Positions 10,869-20,630 of a stretch of DNA of 64,000 nt are shown in pieces. The DNA is from Bubalus kerabau. Its lineage: Eukaryota; Chordata; Mammalia; Artiodactyla; Bovidae. The position numbers and the translations under genes are program-made. The DNA lies in the NCBI RefSeq assembly GCF_029407905.1, contig NC_073628.1:22411501-22475500 (forward strand), written 5' to 3'. The notes below the pieces were generated by a model. The model searched no databases. It worked only from the letters and a program-made list of their open reading frames with translations, and was not told the DNA's origin. The first letter of the stretch is position 1. Each line of letters opens with the position of its first letter.

Positions 10869-11016
10869 GGGGCAGCTCTGCAGAGACATGAGGAAAAGAG
10901 AAACAAATGAAGCTGTGCATGCATGCTAAGTCGCTTCAGTTTGGGGCAGCTCTGCAGAGACACGAGGAAAAGAGAAACAAATGAAGCTGTGCATGCATGC
11001 TAAGTCGCTTCAGTTT
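10869..11016. repeat. 74-bp tandem duplication
   Basis: Unit 1 (10869-10942) and unit 2 (10943-11016) are nearly identical; one visible difference is acatgagg versus acacgagg. The unit contains single-copy sequence plus the first roughly 25 bases of the reverse Bov-tA that follows, so the duplication happened after the SINE inserted. Confidence 0.93.
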
Positions 11017-11217
11017 TGTCTGAGTCTGTGCGACCCCATGGACTGTAACCCGCCAGGCTCCTCTGTCCGTGGGATTCTCCAGGCAAGAATACTGGAGTGG
11101 GTTGCCACGTTCTCCTCCAGGGGATAGTCCCAACCCGGGGATCAAACCCACATCTTATTACATCTCCTGCACCTGCAGGGGGCTCTCTACCACTAGCGCC
11201 ACCTGGGGAGTCCCCAG
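10989..11217 (-). mobile_element. Bov-tA SINE
   Basis: Reverse Bov-tA from 'gcatgcatgctaagtcgctt' to 'agcgccacctggggagtccc'. A short duplication tgaagct lies at 10982-10988 and 11218-11224. Its 3' end is repeated in the upstream 74-bp unit. Confidence 0.88.
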
Positions 11218-11297
11218 TGAAGCTAGGATTAGTTATTGGCCGTAATTATTGGGGTTTTTTTTTTGGCCGTAATTGTTGTTAATAGTAATGACTAGCA

Positions 11298-11466
11298 CAG
11301 AGTCGGACACGACTGCAGTGACTTAGCAGCAGCAGCAGCAGCATGGAGAAGAAAATGGCAACCCGCTCCAGTGTTCTTGCCTGGAGAATCCCATAGACAG
11401 AAGAGTCTGGTGAGCTACAGTCCATGGGGTCACAGAGAGTCGGACACGACTGAGTGACTAACGCTG
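11298..11466 (+). mobile_element. Bov-A2 SINE, 5' part truncated
   Basis: A short remnant of the first monomer ('cagagtcggacacgactgca'), the (AGC)n linker, then a full second monomer ending 'cacgactgagtgactaacg'. Perfect 11-bp target-site duplication aatgactagca at 11287-11297 and 11467-11477. Confidence 0.92.
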
Positions 11467-11514
11467 AATGACTAGCATTCATCTCCTGAGGGCTGGCCTG
11501 AGCGATGTGGCTTG

Positions 11515-11690
11515 TGTATATTATTTCTTAAATTCTCCCAATAATTCAGTGTTACAGGTGAGGAAACTGAAGCTCAGAAAGGTTAAGTAAAGGCCCTTAT
11601 TGTCATAACGATCAAGCATTAGAGCCAGGATTTGAACCCAGGCTTTCTGATATTCTGACATCTTTTGCATTATAAAACAGTGCTTCTACC
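11515..11690 (-). repeat. MIR SINE relic
   Basis: Reverse MIR: 'gtgaggaaactgaagctcag', 'aaaggttaagtaaaggccc' and 'gagccaggatttgaaccca' in the right order and spacing. Confidence 0.8.
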
Positions 11691-11800
11691 AAGGTCTGAT
11701 CTTTTTTCTTGCCCTGGGCATGGTCCGTTAAAGCTTGAGAGGCCTTTCTCAGAAAAACATTTTTATAAAAAATGGAATAGATTCACAAAGGAAACCAATT

Positions 11801-12423
11801 ACATTGAAATATAGTTCTCAAGACATGAAGAAATGTGATATAGTATTATATGTGCTTTTTATGAACACATTAAATAACAAGATCTAATAACTATCGTAGT
11901 CCAAAAGTGGTGATGGATGCAAAAGTATTTCATGATATCAGAGAAAACTGCTGTGTGATTTCTATTGGTGGCAAAGCTGTGGGTTTTGATAACACAGACA
12001 TTCTTTTTTTAGTTAATTAATTAATATTTTTAGGTAATTAATTACTCTTCTTTTAAACTAATGAATATTCTTTTAATTAGTTGGTTAATTTTCTTTTTAG
12101 TAATTCTTTTAGATAATCCTCTTAGATAAACCAATTAACTCTTTTCAATTAGTTAATTAATATTATTTTAGTTGATTAATTTTTTTTCAAAGTTAATTGA
12201 TTAATTAACTAAAAAAAAAAGAATATCCATGTTATCAGTACCCACAACTTTACCATCAGGAGAAATCACACAGAAATTTTCTCTGATATCATGAAATATT
12301 TTTGCATCCATCGCCATTCTGAAATTAGGATAGTTATTAGATCTTATTATTTAATGTGTTCATAAAAAGCACATGTAATACTATGTCACACGTTTCCATG
12401 TTTTGAGCGCCATATTTCAATGT
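11801..12423. repeat. large imperfect inverted repeat (two 226-bp arms, 170-bp AT-rich spacer)
   Basis: Left arm 11801-12026 is the reverse complement of right arm 12197-12423, about 84% identical by hand count over the first 200 positions. Exact shared blocks include 'tgctttttatgaacacatta' and 'tttcatgatatcagagaaaa'. The spacer 12027-12196 is rich in TTAAT motifs. The arms could form a long hairpin. Confidence 0.9.
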
Positions 12424-12427
12424 GACT

Positions 12428-12688
12428 GGTGGTTGTGCTGGGCTTTCGTTGCTGCGTGGCTTTCTCTGGTCGTGGTGAGCGGGGGCTGCCCTCACTGCAG
12501 TGCGCAGGCTTCTCACCGCACAGCTTCACTGGTTGCAGAGCACGGGCCCTGGAGTGCAGGCTCAGGAGCTGTGTGGCACACGGGCTTGGTTGTCCCGAGG
12601 CATGTGGAATCTTCCCAGACTCAGGATCGAACCCATGTCCCCTGCATTGGCAGGTGGGTTCTTATTCACTGTACCGCCAGGGAAGTCC
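12428..12688 (-). mobile_element. long CHR-type SINE (CHRL-like)
   Basis: Reverse CHRL: 'gtgctgggctttcgttgctg', 'cacagcttcactggttgcag', 'catgtggaatcttcccagac' and head 'taccgccagggaagtcc'. It sits immediately right of the palindrome and splits the old transposon relic. Confidence 0.88.
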
Positions 12689-13071
12689 ATGGGTAGTCTT
12701 AACTGAAAGCAATGTCATGTTTCAGTTAGAGAACTGTGAAAATAAAGGTGTGATTTTTTTTTCCCCCTCATCGTGTTCCCAGGCCCCCAGATTTCTGAGG
12801 ATGAGTCAGAGGTCCATACTCTAAGCAGAACTAGAAACCTCTCTTTTTGCCCTGGTGGCAAAGGGTGTGCAGACCACTTCCAGACTGTGGAGCTCCGTGC
12901 CTGCTGGGGAATCTTGAGTGGCTCCTTAGCCCAGCTCTAAATAATCTGTCCTTGTGACCTGTCCTGGGCTTTAGGGCTTAGCAAACAAAATTATAGAAGA
13001 CCCAGTTAAAATTGATTTACAGGTCAACAATAATAATTGTTTAGTATAAGTACATCCCATGAAATATTTGG

Positions 13072-13370
13072 GACATATTTCTTGTATTATTTTTCCATTG
13101 CTATGCAACACAGGTAGCAGCTTAAACAATACAAATTCTTTAGCTCCAAGTTCTGTGGGTCGGAACTCAGCCCATGTGACTCATGGGGGTCCTCTACCTA
13201 GAGTCTCACAGGCTGCAATCAAGATGTTGGTCAGGCTGCATTCCTTTCCAGCAGCTCTGGGATGTACCCGCTCCTCCTCCTCTGAGTTTCTAAGTTCAGT
13301 TCCTTGCGGTTGTAAGATGCAGAATCTGGTTTCCTTGCTGGTTGTTAGCAGCGGGATGCTATCAGCTCCT
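13072..13370. repeat. ancient interspersed repeat, family uncertain
   Basis: The text 'ttccattgctatgcaacaca', 'gcaatcaagatgttggtcag' and 'tccttgcggttgtaagatgc' is typical of a common old mammalian repeat (LTR or L1M class) that I recognise but cannot name with confidence. Confidence 0.45.
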
Positions 13371-13374
13371 TGCT

Positions 13375-13676
13375 GTTGTTCAGCTTCTCAGTTGTGTCCG
13401 ACTCTTTGTGACCCCATGAGCTGCAGCACCCCAGACTTTTCTGCCCTCCACTATCTCCTGGAGTTTGCTCCAACTTATGTCCATTGAGTCGAGGATGCCA
13501 TCCAACCATCTCATCCTCTGTCTATCCTGTCTCCTCCCCACCTCCATCTTTCCCAGCATCAGGGTCTTTTCCAATGAGCCAGCTCTTCCCATCAGGTGGC
13601 CAAAGTATTGGAGCTGCAGCTTCAGCATCAGTCCTTCCAATGAATATTCAGGGTTGATATCCTTTAGGACTGACTG
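13375..13676 (-). mobile_element. BovB LINE 3' end, 5' truncated
   Basis: Reverse BovB: 'gttgttcagcttctcagttg', 'ggatgccatccaaccatctc', 'ccagcatcagggtcttttcc' and 'aatattcagggttgatatcc'. The minus-strand frame 13380-13907 carries the BovB ORF2 C-terminal motif 'LQYFGHLMGRAGSLEKTLML' before running into unrelated sequence. Confidence 0.92.
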
Positions 13677-14142
13677 AGCCTTGAAGGCCATCAAAATGAC
13701 TGTGGTTTGTGTCCTGGGTGGGAAGGGAAGACTGTGGAAGTTTCTGAGCAGAGGGCTAGCATGATCTGCTTCAAGTATTAAATAGTCTTTGCAGCTACTC
13801 GACGGTGGGCATGATGTGTGCCCAGAACTGCCAGACAGGGTGTGGGATACACGGTCACTGCCCGGTACGGACCCCATCCACAGAGAACTACAGCGCTGGG
13901 GAGACACAGCAAGGCAGTGTGTCGAGCAGCAAGAGCCGGGACTTTAAGACAGAACTCTGGATTTAAGTCTTCCCTCTTCTGCTTCTCAGCCTGGAAAATT
14001 ACCCAAATTCTCAGCTACTGCCATGACCACACCTACCTGATGGGGTGATTTTGAAGCCTGGCTCATCACATAGTGCCAGCGTCAGAAAAATAAAACAGTG
14101 GCTATGTTATTATTGAATAATAATATGGGGTAGTTTTAGACT
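13677..14142. other. repeat-poor interval with possible MIR trace
   Basis: The segment 13930-14075 has faint MIR-like order ('cctggaaaattacccaaatt', 'cacctacctgatggggtga', 'cacatagtgcc') but is too diverged for a firm call. No gene seen. Confidence 0.4.
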
Positions 14143-14330
14143 CTTCATTGGAAGATCAGTAGGTAAAGAATCCACCTGCAATGTGGAAGACCTGGGTTTG
14201 GTCCCTGGGTTGGGAAGATCCCCTGCAGAAGGGAAAGGCTACCCACTCCAGTATTCTGGCCTGGAGAATTCCAGGGACAGTCCATGGGCTCGCAAAGAGT
14301 CGGACACAACAGAGCAACTTTCACTTTCGA
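14143..14330 (+). mobile_element. Bov-tA SINE with internal deletion
   Basis: Forward Bov-tA; the segment normally reading 'gaggagcctggtgggcta' between 'cagggacag' and 'tccatggg' is missing. It ends 'cggacacaacagagcaactt'. Confidence 0.88.
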
Positions 14331-14952
14331 GGATGAAGATGGCAGCTGATGGTCTGGAGTCTGTGGTCCCCTTCAAGGCAGGGGAGACGGCTAACTACCA
14401 GAGGGATGGGGGTCAGGAGGTAGAGGAAGGGAGCTGGCAGAACCCAGGGGCCGGAGTAAGTGGTGGGTTCAAGGTCACAAAGACACACAGGGTGAGGTCA
14501 GTGGGACATTGAAGATGGAAGCTGGTGGAGGGGTAGGCTTGGGCAGGTGCAGGATCAAGCTGGTGGGAAGGCCTGATTCTGAAGAGCATGAACAGGCATT
14601 GTCTAATCGGAGGTGACAGGGAGCGGGAGAGGGACTGGATTTGGGGCCGGCGGGGAGGGAGGGAGGAGCACGACAGGCCCACAGCCGGGCCAGAGGGGTT
14701 GGGATAGGATGGGCCTTGGGCAGGTGTCCCAAGGCCCAGGATTACAGGCAGAAGGAAGTAGGCCTGTTTGTCCTGAAACCTGATCTTTCAAGCAGCTGTC
14801 CCCCTCAGCCTAATGGACCACAGGAGGGGGTGGGGGACGCACGGGCTGTCCCTTCCCAAGGCATAATTTCCACCAGCATCCCACCAACTCTCTGAGAGCA
14901 CAAGCATCCCAGGAGAGTCACAAAGCGGGGTGACAGGGTCTCTGCCCCGCTT
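14331..14952. other. GC-rich repeat-free interval
   Basis: No repeat recognised. Overlapping minus frames (14413-14682, 14475-14732) are proline-rich chance frames. No gene supported. Confidence 0.45.
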
Positions 14953-15104
14953 GGGTGAGATGAGACGGTTGAATGGCATCGACTCAGTGGACATGAGTTT
15001 GAGCAAACTTCAGGAGATGGTGAAAGACAGGGAAGCCCGGCTTGCTGCAGTCCAGGGGGTCGTGAAGAGTCGGACGCAACTGAGCGACTGAAAAACAACC
15101 GCCA
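14953..15104 (+). mobile_element. BovB LINE 3' end
   Basis: Forward BovB: 'gagatgagacggttgaatgg', 'catcgactcagtggacatga' and 'ggacgcaactgagcgactga', then an AAC-rich tail. This encodes the decayed C-terminal BovB ORF2 segment. Confidence 0.88.
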
Positions 15105-15299
15105 CTGGATACAGTCCCCAGCTTTTCTCTTCCCACGGACCCTGAACTGGGGTCTGTGCAGCCCTGTGGGGCTCCGGGCCAGTGATTTCCCACCTGGTCA
15201 TCCCCAGGCTCCAAGTGTCCCAGGAGGCAGTTTTGGAGTTTTGGTGAGCTATTTTAGTGTTTATAGACACGTCTCACAGAAATCATATATTTTCTGTCA

Positions 15300-15395
15300 T
15301 AAGGCTAACTCCTGTTCATCCTTCAGAAACCCAACTTAAATGTTCCCCCTCTGGGAAGCTTTCCTGACCTTTCACACGTCAGGATCCCAGCAGGA
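15300..15395 (+). repeat. L2 LINE fragment
   Basis: 'cctgttcatccttcagaaac', 'ccaacttaaatgttccccc' and 'gggaagctttcctgaccttt' match the forward L2 3' region. Confidence 0.55.
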
Positions 15396-15463
15396 ACAGA
15401 TGGCTCATTGCAACTGCGTAACTGAGAATTTCAGAAGGGGCTACTGAAAAATCTATTGGCAGA

Positions 15464-15768
15464 TATTGCATTGCTTATATGCAGACTCAAAAAAAAAAAA
15501 AAAAAAAAAGATACAAATGAACTTATTTCCAAAACAGAAACAGACTCACAGACTTAGAGAAGGAACTTATGGCTACCAGAGGGGGTGCTCAGGGAGAGAG
15601 GTAGGCTGGGAGTTTGGGACGGACATGTACACAGTGCTCTATTTAAAATAGATAATCAAAAAGGACCTACTACATAGCACAGGGAACGCTGCTCACTATT
15701 CTATAATTACTTAAATGGGAAGAGAATTTGAGTAAGAATAAATAGATGTATATGGTAAAAAAAAACAA
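15464..15768 (+). mobile_element. L1 LINE 3' fragment
   Basis: 'cagaaacagactcacagact', 'gggagtttgggacggacatg' and 'ctactacatagcacagggaa' match the forward ruminant L1 3' UTR. Direct repeats ctattggcag lie at 15453-15462 and 15769-15778. An A21 run (15489-15509) sits near the left end rather than the right, which suggests internal rearrangement. Confidence 0.85.
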
Positions 15769-16133
15769 CTATTGGCAGGATTAAGGGACACGAATGAAAA
15801 CATCTCAAGACCTCACCCACCCGAACCCTAAAGAGACAAGGGAAAGAGGCAGTGACCGGACCCCTGCAAGATCTGCTGTGATAGAAGGGGCTGCCTGGCA
15901 GGCTCTGTGGCCTTTAGAAGAGATCACAGCCTCAGCCAGCCCATGGTGGCTGATCAGGGAGGAAGCTGACACTCTCCCCAGGCCAGGGCCTCCCATTGGC
16001 AGCACCCACCTGGAAGCTGGAGGGCACAAGAGCCATTGATCCAGTCCTTCAAGTCAGGCCTCAAGGTCCAGGGCTGGGTGATCTGGGAGTAGCATGGATT
16101 TGGAGGGACAAAGGACAATATCTAGCCTACTTC

Positions 16134-16515
16134 TGGTGTTAGCTTGGGCTGCCATAATCAAATACCATAGACCGGATGGCATAATCAATAGAAGCTTATT
16201 TCTCACCATTCTGGATGCTGGAAGTCCAAGATAAAGGTGTTGGTCAATTTGGTCCCTGGCAAGGACTTTCCTCCTGGCTTGTCGATGGCCACCTCCTCAC
16301 TATGTCCTCACATGGCCTTTTTTCAATGCACACACATGGGGAGAGAGAGTTTTCCTATATCTTCTTATAAGGGCACCGATCCCAAAGTGGGAAACCCCAG
16401 CCTCATGACCTCATCCAACTTTAATCACCTCCCAAAGGCCCACCTCCAAATACCTTCACGTTGGGAGCAGGTAGGGCTTCAACATATGCGTCTGGGGGGA
16501 CACAGGCCACAATAC
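16134..16515 (-). mobile_element. MLT1-type solo LTR (ERVL-MaLR)
   Basis: Reverse MLT1: 'gttagcttgggctgccataa', 'ggatgctggaagtccaagat', 'tatgtcctcacatggccttt', 'atcttcttataagggcaccg' and 'cttcaacatatgcgtctggg'. Nearly full-length solo LTR, no internal genes. An ancient endogenous retrovirus remnant. Confidence 0.9.
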
Positions 16516-16539
16516 CTCCTCAGGGTGGTTCTGCACTGA

Positions 16540-16660
16540 CTTCCTGTGAGACTTCGGATGACTTACTTAGCGTCTCTGGGCCTCAGTTTCTTCATTTGTA
16601 AAAGTAGGGTAACTATGAAGATTAAAAAAGATATCAGGGAACACACAGTTTTTCGAGGCA
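16540..16660 (+). repeat. MIR SINE relic
   Basis: 'ctctgggcctcagtttcttc' followed by 'atttgtaaaagtagggtaac' is a clear forward MIR core. Confidence 0.8.
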
Positions 16661-16720
16661 GAAGCCCAGTGTGTTTCCCTTTGCCTGGCAAAGCAATAAA
16701 GCTACCATTTCCCTGTTAGT

Positions 16721-17374
16721 GTTGTTCATTCGCTAAGTCGTGTCTGACTTTTTGTGACCCCATCGACTGTAGCATGCCAGACTCTTCTGTCCTCCACTCT
16801 CTCCTGGAGTTTGCTCAAATTCATGTTCATTGACTCTGTGATTCTATATAACCGTCTCATCCTCTGCCATTCCCTTCTCCCTTTGCCTTCAATCTTTCCC
16901 AGCATTAGGGCCTTTTTCAATGAGCCAGCTCTTCCCACCAGGTGGCCAAAGTATTATAGCTTCAACTTCATGAACAGTCCTCCCAATGAATACTCAGGGT
17001 TGATTTCCTTTAGGATTGACTGGTTTGATCTCCTTGCGGTCCAACAAACTCTCAAGAATCTTCTCCAGAACCACAATTCGAAAGCATCACTTCTTTGGTG
17101 CTCAGCCTTCTTTATGGACCAACTCTCACATCCATACATGACTATGGAAAAACTATAGCTTTGACTGTACAGACCTTTGTCATCAAAGTGATATCTCTGC
17201 TTTTTAGTACATTGTCTAGATTTGTCATAGCTTTCCCTCCAAGGAGCAAGTGTCTTTTAATTTCAGGGTTGCAGTCACCATTGCAGTAACTTTGGAACCC
17301 AAGAAAATAAAATCTGTCACTGCTTCCACTTTTTCCCCTTCTATTTGCCATAAAGTGATTGGACTGGATGCCAG
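16721..17374 (-). mobile_element. BovB LINE 3' portion, about 650 bp
   Basis: Reverse BovB from 'gttgttcattcgctaagtcg' to 'ggactggatgcca', including 'ccacaattcgaaagcatcac' and 'gttgcagtcaccattgcagt'. Decayed minus-strand frames (16726-16938, 16954-17139) carry BovB ORF2 motifs such as 'MYGCESWSIKKAEHQR' and 'LMLGKIEGKGRREWQRMRRL'. The RT catalytic domain is absent. Confidence 0.93.
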
Positions 17375-17429
17375 AAAAGAGAAAAGAAAGGACTTTCCTC
17401 ATGGTCCAGTGGTTAAGAATCTGTCTTCC

Positions 17430-17732
17430 GTAGCTTTTCAGCCTTTTGGCTAAGATCAAGTATAGCATCTGTTCTTATCATTTTAATATCTGATACATCC
17501 TCTATCTGAGGACAATATATTAAATGGATTTTTGGAGCAGGCTCCAGGAGTTGATGATGGACAGGGAAGCCTGGCGTCCTGCAGTCCATGGGGTTGCAAA
17601 GAGTCGGACATGACTGAGCAACTGAACTGAACTGAACTGGAACAGGCAGTTGGAAGAGGAGCTTGCTCCAGACACTCCACACATCAACCTGGTATTGCAA
17701 TACTTCCAGGAATGGTGCACCCCCTCCGGGGA
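17430..17732 (+). pseudogene. U2 snRNA retropseudogene, itself interrupted
   Basis: Starts at U2 nucleotide 1 and runs colinearly: 'cagccttttggctaagatca', 'gacaatatattaaatggatt' and the Sm-site region 'atttttgg' at 17528-17535 are preserved. It resumes after a BovB insertion with 'gaggagcttgctccagac', 'aacctggtattgcaatactt' and 'ggtgcacc' near 17714-17721, then A-rich sequence. It is flanked by a perfect 11-bp duplication, aagaatctgtc (17415-17425 and 17743-17753), the mark of LINE-mediated retroposition. The branch-point-pairing GTAGTA reads ATAGCA (17462-17467), so it is non-functional even without the interruption. Confidence 0.93.
17543..17638 (+). mobile_element. short BovB 3' end inside the U2 pseudogene
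   Basis: 'gttgatgatggacagggaag', 'tgcagtccatggggttgcaa' and the terminal 'gaactgaactgaact' repeat are the last roughly 95 bp of BovB. A 9-bp duplication of U2 sequence, gga(g/a)caggc, flanks it at 17534-17542 and 17639-17647. Confidence 0.9.
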
Positions 17733-18139
17733 ATAAAAGAAAAAGAATCTGTCAGCCAATGCAGGGGACATGAATTTGATGGATTCCACATGCCTGGGGG
17801 CAACTAAGCCCGTGTGCCCCAACTACTGAGTTTGAACTCTAGAGCCTGTGAGTTCTAACTACTGAGCCCATGTGCCAGAGAGCCCGTGCTCTCAGACAGG
17901 AGAAGCCCACATACCACAGCTAGAGAGAGCCCGAGCAGCAACGAAGACCTAGCATGGCCAAAAATACATAAATTTTTTTAAAAAGAAAACACAATGAAAA
18001 AAAAGGAGGGGAAAAAAAAAGATATTGCACCCCCAACCTGGACAGCTGTTCAAGCAGCCTGAGAAATCCCACCATTTTCCATTCTGGCCACCACCCTCCA
18101 CCCCACCTCTTTTCTTTTCTCTACCCAGTGACATGGGAT

Positions 18140-18550
18140 TATGCCATTCCTCTGCTCAAAGCCTCACCATGGCTTCTTATTTCACTTAGAACACAATGCA
18201 GCTTCCTTATGGGGCTGCGAAGTCCGCCACCATCTCACAGCTGCGCTTCCGTTCTCAGCTAGGACTGTATTCCTCCCCCTTATCCCTGCCAGGTTTCAGA
18301 TCTGAGCTTAAATGTCATTTCCTCAGAGGAGGCTTCCCAAAGCCCCCGAACTCCCCGTAATGTTCTCATGGTGGCTGCCCTTTCCCATCACAGCAGCGAC
18401 TGCATCCGGGGAAAACATATTGCAACTCTTCATGGGATGGATTGGAGCTTCATCGTGAGAGCAGGAAACTCGACTGGCTTCCCCACTGCTCAGTCCCCAG
18501 TGGCCCCAGTGCAGCTCTTTTCCAGCACATATTTGTTAAAGGAATAACAA
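18140..18550 (+). repeat. L2 LINE 3' end
   Basis: Forward L2 order: 'attcctctgctcaaagcctc', 'accatggcttcttatttcac', 'gagcttaaatgtcatttcct', 'gaggaggcttcccaaagccc' and 'acatatttgttaaaggaat'. Degraded, no coding frame. Confidence 0.75.
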
Positions 18551-18799
18551 AGTAAAAGGTCTTTCCTGGAATGCCAGCAAGCTCTCTGGGGAGGCAAAGA
18601 CTGACACAGAAAACTGTTCAGCACAACGCAGGATAATTTGTGTCTAGCCCGTCTCCAGAGAGCTTGGCCCTCACCCTTGAGGCTTCAGGAATTCAGAGAA
18701 AGGAGGAAAGGGTATTAGCCACCTCGTGAAGACTCAGCTTGAGGTCACTCCTTCCAGGGAGATGGAAGACAGCAGGAAAAGTCACATTTGTCATGTGTC

Positions 18800-19020
18800 C
18801 ACAATGTGCCAGAAACGTATCACACAACATCTCTTTAAATCTTCAGTTAAATCTTCTAGTTTTGCAAATGAGGAAACTGAGGCCCAGAAAGGTTAAGTAA
18901 GTCATCACCAAAGTCAAAGTCACGAAGTCACACAAAGTCACACACCAAGTCAGTGGCAGAGCCAGGATATCAAATCAACCAGGCCAGATGTCAAAGCTTG
19001 CATTTTTGCAACCAGGCTTA
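18800..19020 (-). repeat. MIR SINE relic with short tandem expansion
   Basis: Reverse MIR: 'aaatgaggaaactgaggccc', 'agaaaggttaagtaagtcat' and 'gtggcagagccaggatatca'. Between about 18909 and 18951 the motif aagtca(c) is reiterated several times, which is not in the MIR consensus. Confidence 0.8.
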
Positions 19021-20289
19021 GTAGAATGAGAAGGGAGATGGTAAGAATTTACTCAGGTAAAGTGGGCAGTGGTTCAAATGGGGCTTATAACAGAATAGCA
19101 TCTAAACTATGGTAATTCTGAAAGCTGGGCTCGTTCTGATGCTGGGCACAGATCTTAAGTGTTACCAGGTACATGTGGGTTCTGAAGGGTCCAGCAACAA
19201 AGAGGACAGCTAGACCCACCCAGCCCTCAGAGATGGCCCAGAATCGGACAAGCCCTGGAATGAGCATCTGGGCAGCCCTCCCAGCATCTGACCTTGGAAG
19301 GAGGCTGCAGAGCTGTGGTTTGGGAGGTTTTCCTTCCTCAGCTAAGACCCCCTGGAGCCTGTTATAAGGACCCAGGTAAGGGAGCTAGGTGGTGTGGGGC
19401 AGCCAGTTCTGTCTTGATAAGGTGGGGGAGGAGAAGGAGGGGTCATTCCTGCCAGGCTGACCTCAGCGGGGTAATGTGATCAGCCTGTCATGGTTCTGAG
19501 CCCTGATTTGGGAAGAACAAAGAGGCCAGGCCCCTCTGCCTCCTCTAGCCCAGGAATGCAGCTGGGGCCAGGCCGTGACCAATCAGGAATGCAGGTTGGG
19601 AGTGCGGCACGAATGCAGTTTGTACAGCCAGGCGTTCCTGCCGCGATGGGAGCGGGCTCACAAAGCCAGTGGACAGGCCTCGCGCTTCCAGCTTTGATAT
19701 CCCAGCCCTGCCTCCGGGGAGCCCCGCATCCCGGAGCTGTCTGGCCCCTCTGCCCCATGGTGGCCCTTTGCGGTGGTGGTGGTGGTTGGGTGGAGAGTGA
19801 AAAGTCCAGATGCAGACACCCCAGCCCCAACAGCGCTCCCAGGTGCTCGCATCTCCTTGTCCATCTCCATCCATCATCAATCTCTGGAAGTCTGAGAAAT
19901 AGGCCCTGGGAGGGCGGGTGGGGAGGGGGAGCTTGGTCGAGTCTCCTGCCTGCTCCTCAGGGGTTTGCGAGATGGATGCACAGACAGACAGACAGACTGA
20001 TGTCCCACAGGGGAGGCTGCCAGGCCTCTGCAGCCGCTGCTGAAGACAGGTCCTAGAAGCCTCTTGAGGCTACCCTTTTCAGGGAGATAAATAATGTTGG
20101 GGTTGGAGGCGGGTGCTGACCCCTGGGCTGACTGTTGAATGCTTTCTGCATTCCAAAGCTCTTCACCTCTCCCTGCCAGCCCAGTTCCACCAGTGTGGGG
20201 TCCTCTGGGCCTACCCTTCTCTGCCCTCCCAATTACCCTCTGGCCCCTCCCCTCCTGCACTTCCTCTCTTTCTGGGTATTAGCAACCGG
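19021..20289. other. 1.3 kb GC-rich repeat-poor interval
   Basis: No interspersed repeat recognised. Contains a GGT-repeat patch near 19772-19787. The 188-codon plus frame 19490-20056 and overlapping minus frames have no recognised domain. No gene called. Confidence 0.45.
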
Positions 20290-20400
20290 GGTGCTTCAGT
20301 GTTCACAAAGCACATCCATACACACTAGATCATCTGATCCTGAGAACCCTACAAAGTAGGTACTCTTGCCCTCATGTTATGCAGGTAGGGAAGAAGGAAC
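20290..20400 (-). repeat. MIR SINE relic
   Basis: 'tgatcctgagaaccctacaa', 'agtaggtactcttgccctca' and 'gggaagaaggaacagaggc' follow reverse MIR order. Confidence 0.65.
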
Positions 20401-20574
20401 AGAGGCGGTAGGAGTTCTGGAGGCAAGAGGTTAAAGGATATGAGAGGGAGTGCTCGTATGGATGATCCAGTTGCCTCAAGAGACGGCAGGAGTGGAGATG
20501 GAGAAGCTAACAGGGAGCCAGTGGTTAAAGGAGCCCACAATGTGGGGACCAGGAGCTTGAAACTTTCTCTCCCC

Positions 20575-20630
20575 AGTGTCTGGAGCTCTGGCAGCGCTTA
20601 GTAAATGCTCGCTGACTGATCGAATGTGCC
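20575..20630 (+). repeat. L2/MIR 3'-end fragment
   Basis: 'gcgcttagtaaatgctcgct' is the signature 3' end shared by L2 and MIR. Confidence 0.6.

Larger units (their letters stand above)
11700..12815. mobile_element. ancient hAT-like DNA transposon relic with internal inverted duplication
   Basis: Left part (about 11700-12000) and right part (12690-12815: 'gtttcagttagagaactgtg', 'aaaataaaggtgtga') resemble from memory the opposite ends of an old mammalian hAT-class non-autonomous element of the 'CAGGGGTTCTTAACC' type. Between them lies a large palindrome (11801-12423) and a younger CHR SINE (12428-12688). Family assignment is tentative; no transposase frame remains. Confidence 0.45.
17390..17979 (+). 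mobile_element. long CHR-type SINE split by a U2 snRNA retropseudogene
   Basis: Head 17390-17425 ('ggactttcctcatggtccag', 'tggttaagaatctg') and body 17743-17979 ('caatgcaggggacatgaatt', 'ggcaactaagcccgtgtgcc', 'gcaacgaagacctagcatgg') form one forward CHRL-like SINE. The SINE itself has candidate flanks aaaagaaa at 17382-17389 and 17980-17987. The 317-bp interruption is a U2 insertion with its own duplication. Confidence 0.88.

Noticed and set aside
10869..11016. Assembly artefact for the 74-bp duplication
   Set aside because: Not fully excluded, but at least one base differs between the copies and the unit sits cleanly across a SINE edge, so it is kept as a real duplication pending checks.
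11801..12423. Assembly fold-back explaining the palindrome
   Set aside because: The arms differ at roughly 16% of positions, which is too many for an artefact.
17430..17732. A functional U2 snRNA gene
   Set aside because: The copy is flanked by a retroposition-type duplication, has a mutated branch-point-pairing sequence (ATAGCA in place of GTAGTA), is split by a BovB end, and lies inside a SINE with no snRNA promoter elements.
19490..20056. 188-codon plus-strand frame as a gene
   Set aside because: No domain, low-complexity composition, and open frames on the opposite strand over the same GC-rich stretch.
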